A DNA stretch of 38,072 bases, taken from positions 137,914 through 175,985 of the forward strand of contig WELB01000031.1 in NCBI GenBank assembly GCA_009602725.1, read 5' to 3'. This stretch comes from Spirogloea muscicola. Taxonomy: Eukaryota; Streptophyta; Zygnematophyceae; Spirogloeales; Spirogloeaceae. Positions 34,174 through 38,072 of this stretch are shown in pieces (the first letter of the stretch is position 1; every line of letters starts with the position of its first letter). The notes under the pieces were generated by a model. It searched no databases and was not told the DNA's origin. It was given only the letters and a program-made list of their open reading frames with translations. The position numbers and the translations under genes were made by a program.

Positions 34174-34367
34174 CAGAAAGCTGGGCGAGCTCTAGTAGGT
34201 GGCAGAAGGGCTCCGTTCCTGGCATCTAGTATTCATGCATCGAGTAGTGACCTTTATATTTAAACCCGTGGTTATTGAGCGGGTCAATCTGCTGTAGGTT
34301 ATGTAGATTTTTAGATGTGCTTGCCTTTGTACCTGGCCATTTGGCTTACATTTCTTTCTAATACACG
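34174..34367 (+). repeat. 194-bp direct repeat R3, copy a
   Basis: Near-identical to 37355-37548 over 194 bases with only a handful of substitutions. It spans AAAGCTGGGCGAGCTCTAGT, a coding-like tail (GRAPFLASSIHASSSDLY), ACCCGTGGTTATTGAGCGGG and an AT-richer end at ATACACG. The tail frame in copy a is broken by an in-frame TAA just before TRGY. Confidence 0.92.
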
Positions 34368-34439
34368 ATCTATTCTTTCTCTCCCTTTCTCTTCCTTTCT
34401 CTCTCTCGACGACAACAACATCAACCTCTAATCCAATCC

Positions 34440-34625
34440 AATGTCGGGCCGACGTCTTTCCGCCAGCTAGCTTCTCGGACCTGCATCTCCTGTCTAGAGC
34501 TTACTGAGCGTTCCCTGGCTGATGTCTTAGTCCTAGTCGTTCGCACTCAGGCTCCCTCAGACTGTCCATTCTTTTGGGCTGGCCTTTCCCAGCCACCAGT
34601 CAATCTGGCCGCGCTTCCTTTTGAG
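34440..34625 (+). repeat. Inverted copy of the 26520-26690 repeat
   Basis: It matches the reverse complement of the accA-side island along its length. Shared parts are GACGTCTTTCCGCCAGCTAG, SDLHLLSRAY-stop in place of SDLHLLTRGY-stop, TGGCTGATGTCTTAGTC, TTTTGGGCTGGCCTTTCCCA and GTCAATCTGGCCGCGCTTCC. A C/T-rich stretch and CGACGACAACAACATC precede it. Confidence 0.85.
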
Positions 34626-34821
34626 AATGTTCCTGGGCTGTGTGCTCATGTGCTTGCTCCTGTACCTGTCCCTGTGGGTTGTACACAGAGTTGTCAGAGT
34701 CTGGATTCCTCCAGTCATGTTCCTCCATTGGACGTCCTCCAGGTCCAGCAGATCGCCCTCGTTGAGACGGCGGCCCAGCAGAGCGACCTCGTCGCAGCGG
34801 CTCAGATGCAGATGTGCTCAT
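34600..34821 (-). other. Short Arg/Ser/Gly-rich frame, possible gag-like remnant
   Basis: A 73-codon frame begins MSTSASEPLRRGRSAGPPSQ and contains a repeated GRSAGP motif, then Glu/Gln/His-rich sequence. Its composition resembles the start of some retrotransposon gag proteins, but no nucleocapsid knuckle follows, and the end runs into the inverted repeat at 34440-34625. A chance frame is equally possible. Confidence 0.2.
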
Positions 34822-35167
34822 GGCGGCAAACAGATTCAGATCTCAGACAGAGTCAGACGGCACAGGCTCCGCCCTCACCCAAGGTGGGTGGCAGCCAGGG
34901 CTAGGGCGCACGGGCGCGTGACCGCGTGGCCTCAGATGTTCAGAGTTTTCCGACCGGTGCCCGAGGCCTCCCTTATCCAAGGGAGACTCTAAGGGCCCAA
35001 TGAGACGGTCGGGATGGTCATCCACCCCGACCCGCCGATTCAACATATTACAATATTCAACACCTTTAATCCAATGCGGACGACAACAACGGAGCGCCTA
35101 CAAGGGCCCAGGCCCACACGCGACGCCAACCGTCAGAAGACCGTTCGAGGTGCAACAGAGAGAGAGT

Positions 35168-35233
35168 GAAGGCGCGCGGGGCGCATGAATTGAAAGGGAG
35201 GCCAATTCAAGCCAATACATTGTTCAGGCAGAG
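35168..35233 (+). repeat. 66-bp direct repeat R2, copy a
   Basis: Identical by eye over 66 bases to 36708-36773, starting GAAGGCGCGCGGGGCGCATG and ending CATTGTTCAGGCAGAG. More diverged relatives are at about 33534-33560 and 33608-33676 (ending TGTTCAGGCAAAG). Confidence 0.92.
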
Positions 35234-35869
35234 TCGAGTGCAGACTAAACAATGCTACATAATACGGAGACCTAACGAGGGAAGCCCACATGAAGGTACC
35301 TCAACCACCCACAAGACCGTGAAGGTGGGCGCTACAGAAGCGGTGGCGGGGCGATCGTGGAACGGACGGCCCACGACAACCGGCTATATTCAGCTAACCA
35401 CCCAGCGTAGCCAACGGCCAGACCTGGCCTATCAGGCAGCGCTAGGATCTTGGCCGCGCCCGGCCCAAGTCGGGGCGAGCAGCCCTTGCAAGTTCTGAAG
35501 AGAGTGCTCGCAAGGTTTACCCTCTTGAGCCCCTCTTCTCAATGGGCGAGCACCTTCTTTCTTGCCGCGAGCCACGCCTGCGCCAACGCCGCGCCATAAA
35601 AGCGTAGAGCCTAAGGCAGGAGCTGCAGCAGCTAGTAAACCTTTGCACGGACCCGCGGCGCGACTGCGAGAAGTCGTGGTGATCTTGTGGTGAGCAGCCT
35701 AGAGTATTGTGCTGCGTATCGCAAGCTTCACTAGGCTGGGCACTAGTTTTCAGGTTGCATCAATCAAGGTTGTGCATTGAGGCCTAGTAGCACCATCATC
35801 GATTGGCATTCACTGACCTTGCACAAGTGATCATCTTGTGGACAAGGGGCTGCACACTTGCTTGTGTGT

Positions 35870-35892
35870 CTACTCTTTATATATATATATTG
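35870..35892. repeat. Short TA microsatellite
   Basis: TTTATATATATATATTG forms a short (TA)n run in otherwise anonymous sequence of the repeat mosaic. Confidence 0.7.
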
Positions 35893-36023
35893 CTCGCATT
35901 TCAAGACACACTTGTATGCTTGCATCGCACCGTCAAAGTGGTAGACAGTGGCTGCGAGTCGCTTAGTTCTGGATACTAGATACAACTGCTCAGTAGACAG
36001 TCATCACCCTCTTACTTGCAAAG

Positions 36024-36066
36024 CGGACTCTTGTCTTAGCGCTGGACTCCTGTCTTAGCGCTGGAC
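36024..36066 (+). repeat. 19-bp tandem duplication
   Basis: GGACTCTTGTCTTAGCGCT (36024-36042) is followed directly by GGACTCCTGTCTTAGCGCT (36043-36061) and a partial third unit GGACTC. Confidence 0.9.
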
Positions 36067-36284
36067 TCTCTAGCACTGCTCTTGAGCAAAGTCCTAAGCA
36101 ATGGTATGAGAACAGTCCAATGCAATAGAAGTCAAGCAAATGTTGTGAGACTATCAACAATTCTCAATGTTGGCCTCTCATCGGACTGTTTCTTTCAGCC
36201 TGGCCAATGGGATCGACAATCCCTTTCGGTTTGTTTGTTTGTGGAGTCTGGCAAGTCATTACTTGTCCTTATTCTAGACCTATC

Positions 36285-36315
36285 GACGCCTTCTCGCATA
36301 GACGCCTTCTCGCAT
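36285..36315 (+). repeat. 16-bp tandem duplication
   Basis: GACGCCTTCTCGCATA is repeated immediately as GACGCCTTCTCGCAT before a hairpin-motif copy (GAGGCCAGCCCTAAGG). Confidence 0.9.
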
Positions 36316-36707
36316 GACAGAGGCCAGCCCTAAGGAATGACAGAGAACGTAGCTCTCCCAAAGGGGGCGAGCTGTAAGTGACCAGCCCGAAAAGGATCAG
36401 GTCCGAAGAGACCAAACTGGGCTCAAATGAACAAGGTCTGAAGGAGGTGATGGCTGTGAAGCGAGCTGTAAACAGCCAGCCCGAAGAGAAGGAGGTCCAA
36501 AGGGGCCAAAAGAAACAAGGACGCTTCCAGAAGAGGGCGGTGGCTGTGAGAGGCCAGCCCAGGAAAGAGAATGAAGAACCTTTGAAGGGGCCAGATAAAG
36601 CGCTAAAACACACCCAAAAAGTAAGTAGCTATGACACTCAGTAACCCCTGTTGAGCGGGCGCAGGTCGGAGAAACTGGTCTCCTGGTAGCGGGTTCAAAA
36701 AGGGAGG

Positions 36708-36773
36708 GAAGGCGCGCGGGGCGCATGAATTGAAAGGGAGGCCAATTCAAGCCAATACATTGTTCAGGCAGAG
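36708..36773 (+). repeat. 66-bp direct repeat R2, copy b
   Basis: Second, identical copy of 35168-35233. It follows a GTCGGAGAAACTGGTCTCCT segment that is itself repeated at about 37066-37085. Confidence 0.92.
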
Positions 36774-36883
36774 AAAGAGTTCAAAAAGAGAAGGACGCTT
36801 CCAGGAGAGGGCGGTGGCTCTGTAAGCCTAGCCTAGGAAGAAAATAAACAAAGAATGAACGAAGTTCGAAGGGGCCAGGGAAA

Positions 36884-36975
36884 GAAGAAAGTGCCCGCCC
36901 ATAGAGAAGAGGGGCTGGCAAAGCCAACCCAAAAAGAATGGACAATGTTCAAAGCCAAAGAAAGAAGTGCAGAGA
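36884..36975 (+). repeat. Repeat block R1, copy b
   Basis: Shorter copy of 31698-31815. It is followed by an RGY-tail copy on the minus strand (36998-37345). Confidence 0.85.
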
Positions 36976-36997
36976 AAGCGCTGAAGCACACAAGGAA

Positions 36998-37345
36998 TCA
37001 AGTGACTACGAAGCAATCAGTAACCCTATTGAGCCGGAGTGCCACTTCTTCTATTGAGCCGCAGGTCGGAGAAACTGGTCTCCTGGTAGCGGGTCCCTGG
37101 CCAGGGCCAGAGGCTGCAGCTAAGGCACGACCGGCACGCAGATGCAGCGCGCGTGCCATGGACCTCTGCAGCGAAATGGACAGGCACAGGCGATACACCT
37201 GCGCTAGCGATCCTGCTGCATGGGCATCCGCCTCCCCCCCATGGTACCAAAAAGAAGGAAGAGCTCGCCCATAGATAAGAAGAGCCCAAAAAACGAATGT
37301 ACAATGTCCAAAGCCAAAAGGAAAAGGGAATGCACTACAAAACAC
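36998..37345 (-). repeat. RGY-tail repeat copy, minus strand
   Basis: The peptide AGSLAQVYRLCLSISLQRSM then ARALHLRAGRALAAASG aligns with the 26642-26995 copy. The end reads FSDLRLNRRSGTPAQ-stop in a shifted frame, as if a short duplication broke the RGY ending. It is not a functional gene. Confidence 0.7.
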
Positions 37346-37354
37346 AGGACGATG

Positions 37355-37548
37355 CAGAAAGCTGGGCGAGCTCTAGTTGGTGGCAGAAGGGCTCCGTTTC
37401 TGGCATCTAGTATTCATGCATCCATTAGTGACCTTTATAATTTGACCCGTGGTTATTGAGCGGGTCAATCTGCTGTAGGTTATGTAGATCTTTAGATGTG
37501 CTTGCCTTTGTACTTGGCCATTTGGCCTACATTTGTTTCTTATACACG
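37355..37548 (+). repeat. 194-bp direct repeat R3, copy b
   Basis: Partner of 34174-34367. Here the tail frame is intact to the stop: SSIHASISDLYNLTRGY-stop. Confidence 0.92.
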
Positions 37549-37659
37549 GAATTCTCGATGCAGAGGGAAGCTCAGTAGCCAGAAAGGGCATTAGTGAACG
37601 AGTTCTGAAGAAGGTGATCGGCTGTGAGGCCCACAAAGTCGTCGAAGGCGTGCTTCCCT

Positions 37660-37870
37660 CCCTGTACTCGGTGGCTCGGTGCCTTTGGGTCTTGTGTCCT
37701 GCTACCGTATGCGCTTGTCTATGTCCCTACAGCGGTCCCAGGCGATTGCTTTGCATCGCCGGGCTGGTCGCGCCCCTGCAGCAACCTCTGGTTTGCGCAG
37801 TGGGGTTGCTCTTGCTCCCCTTAGCTCATCTGACTTCCTACTGCTGATACGGGGGTATTGAGGGCGCCCT
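37660..37870 (+). repeat. RGY-tail repeat copy, plus strand
   Basis: Encodes MSLQRSQAIALHRRAGRAPA, then ATSGLRSGVALAPLSSSDFL and LLIRGY-stop (37679-37861). It is clearly homologous to the 26642-26995 and 36998-37345 copies but diverged at the DNA level. Confidence 0.75.
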
Positions 37871-37934
37871 GTCTGCCTAGCCTTTGGCTCCGTCATGAAC
37901 ACCTGTATGGTTTTGTTGGGTTGGCTCTCAACGG

Positions 37935-38072
<138 letters not shown>

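Noticed and set aside
34600-34821. Intact retrotransposon gag gene
   Set aside because: Only 73 codons, no zinc knuckle, and no pol motifs anywhere nearby. Kept only as a low-confidence remnant.

Overview
This is a window of nuclear DNA from a green-lineage eukaryote, most likely a green alga. A streptophyte alga fits best, but I cannot name the genus. Genes are split by many short introns, mostly GT-AG. The products include a plastid-type acetyl-CoA carboxylase alpha subunit, a plant SYP4-type syntaxin, a DUF1997 protein shared by plants and cyanobacteria, and plant-type leucine-rich repeats. Exons are very GC-rich with GGC/CCG runs. All gene models below were spliced by eye and phase-checked exon by exon. 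None has transcript support.

Layout. Plus strand: the 3' end of an RPB12 gene (1-348) and a small unrecognised membrane protein (458-1353). Minus strand: NAD malate dehydrogenase (1981-4086, first exon not found). Plus: a GT61-type glycosyltransferase (to 7332, 5' end unclear at a single n). Minus: a secreted GH5 glycoside hydrolase (8166-11181). Next comes a GC-rich intergenic stretch with a cluster of TGACG motifs, then an assembly scar: 60 A, one n, and Illumina adapter sequence. Plus: a complete SYP4/Tlg2 syntaxin (12221-14469) and a DUF1997 protein with two apparent GC-AG introns (15482-17419). Minus: a four-exon membrane protein with an EF-hand-like loop (18192-19356). Then an 860-n gap and 123 T. 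Plus: a membrane RING-finger protein truncated by that gap (20374-21519). Minus: plastid accA (22119-25573) and a secreted LRR protein (28048-31135).

From about 31.5 kb to the end, and in islands at 4.3-4.6 and 26.5-27.0 kb, the DNA is a mosaic of dispersed repeats. Several copies share a coding-like tail ending in 'LTRGY-stop', and about fifteen or more carry a short GGCTG...CAGCC hairpin motif. This looks like remains of a mobile-element family and is the most novel part of the window. The 27.06-28.0 kb stretch is markedly AT-rich.

The genes are unrelated housekeeping, trafficking, carbohydrate and plastid functions in mixed orientation, as expected of a nuclear chromosome. I see no operon, CRISPR array or gene-cluster logic. 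Four sequence joins (5230, 12044, 19390-20249, 25484) mean that adjacency across them should not be taken for granted.
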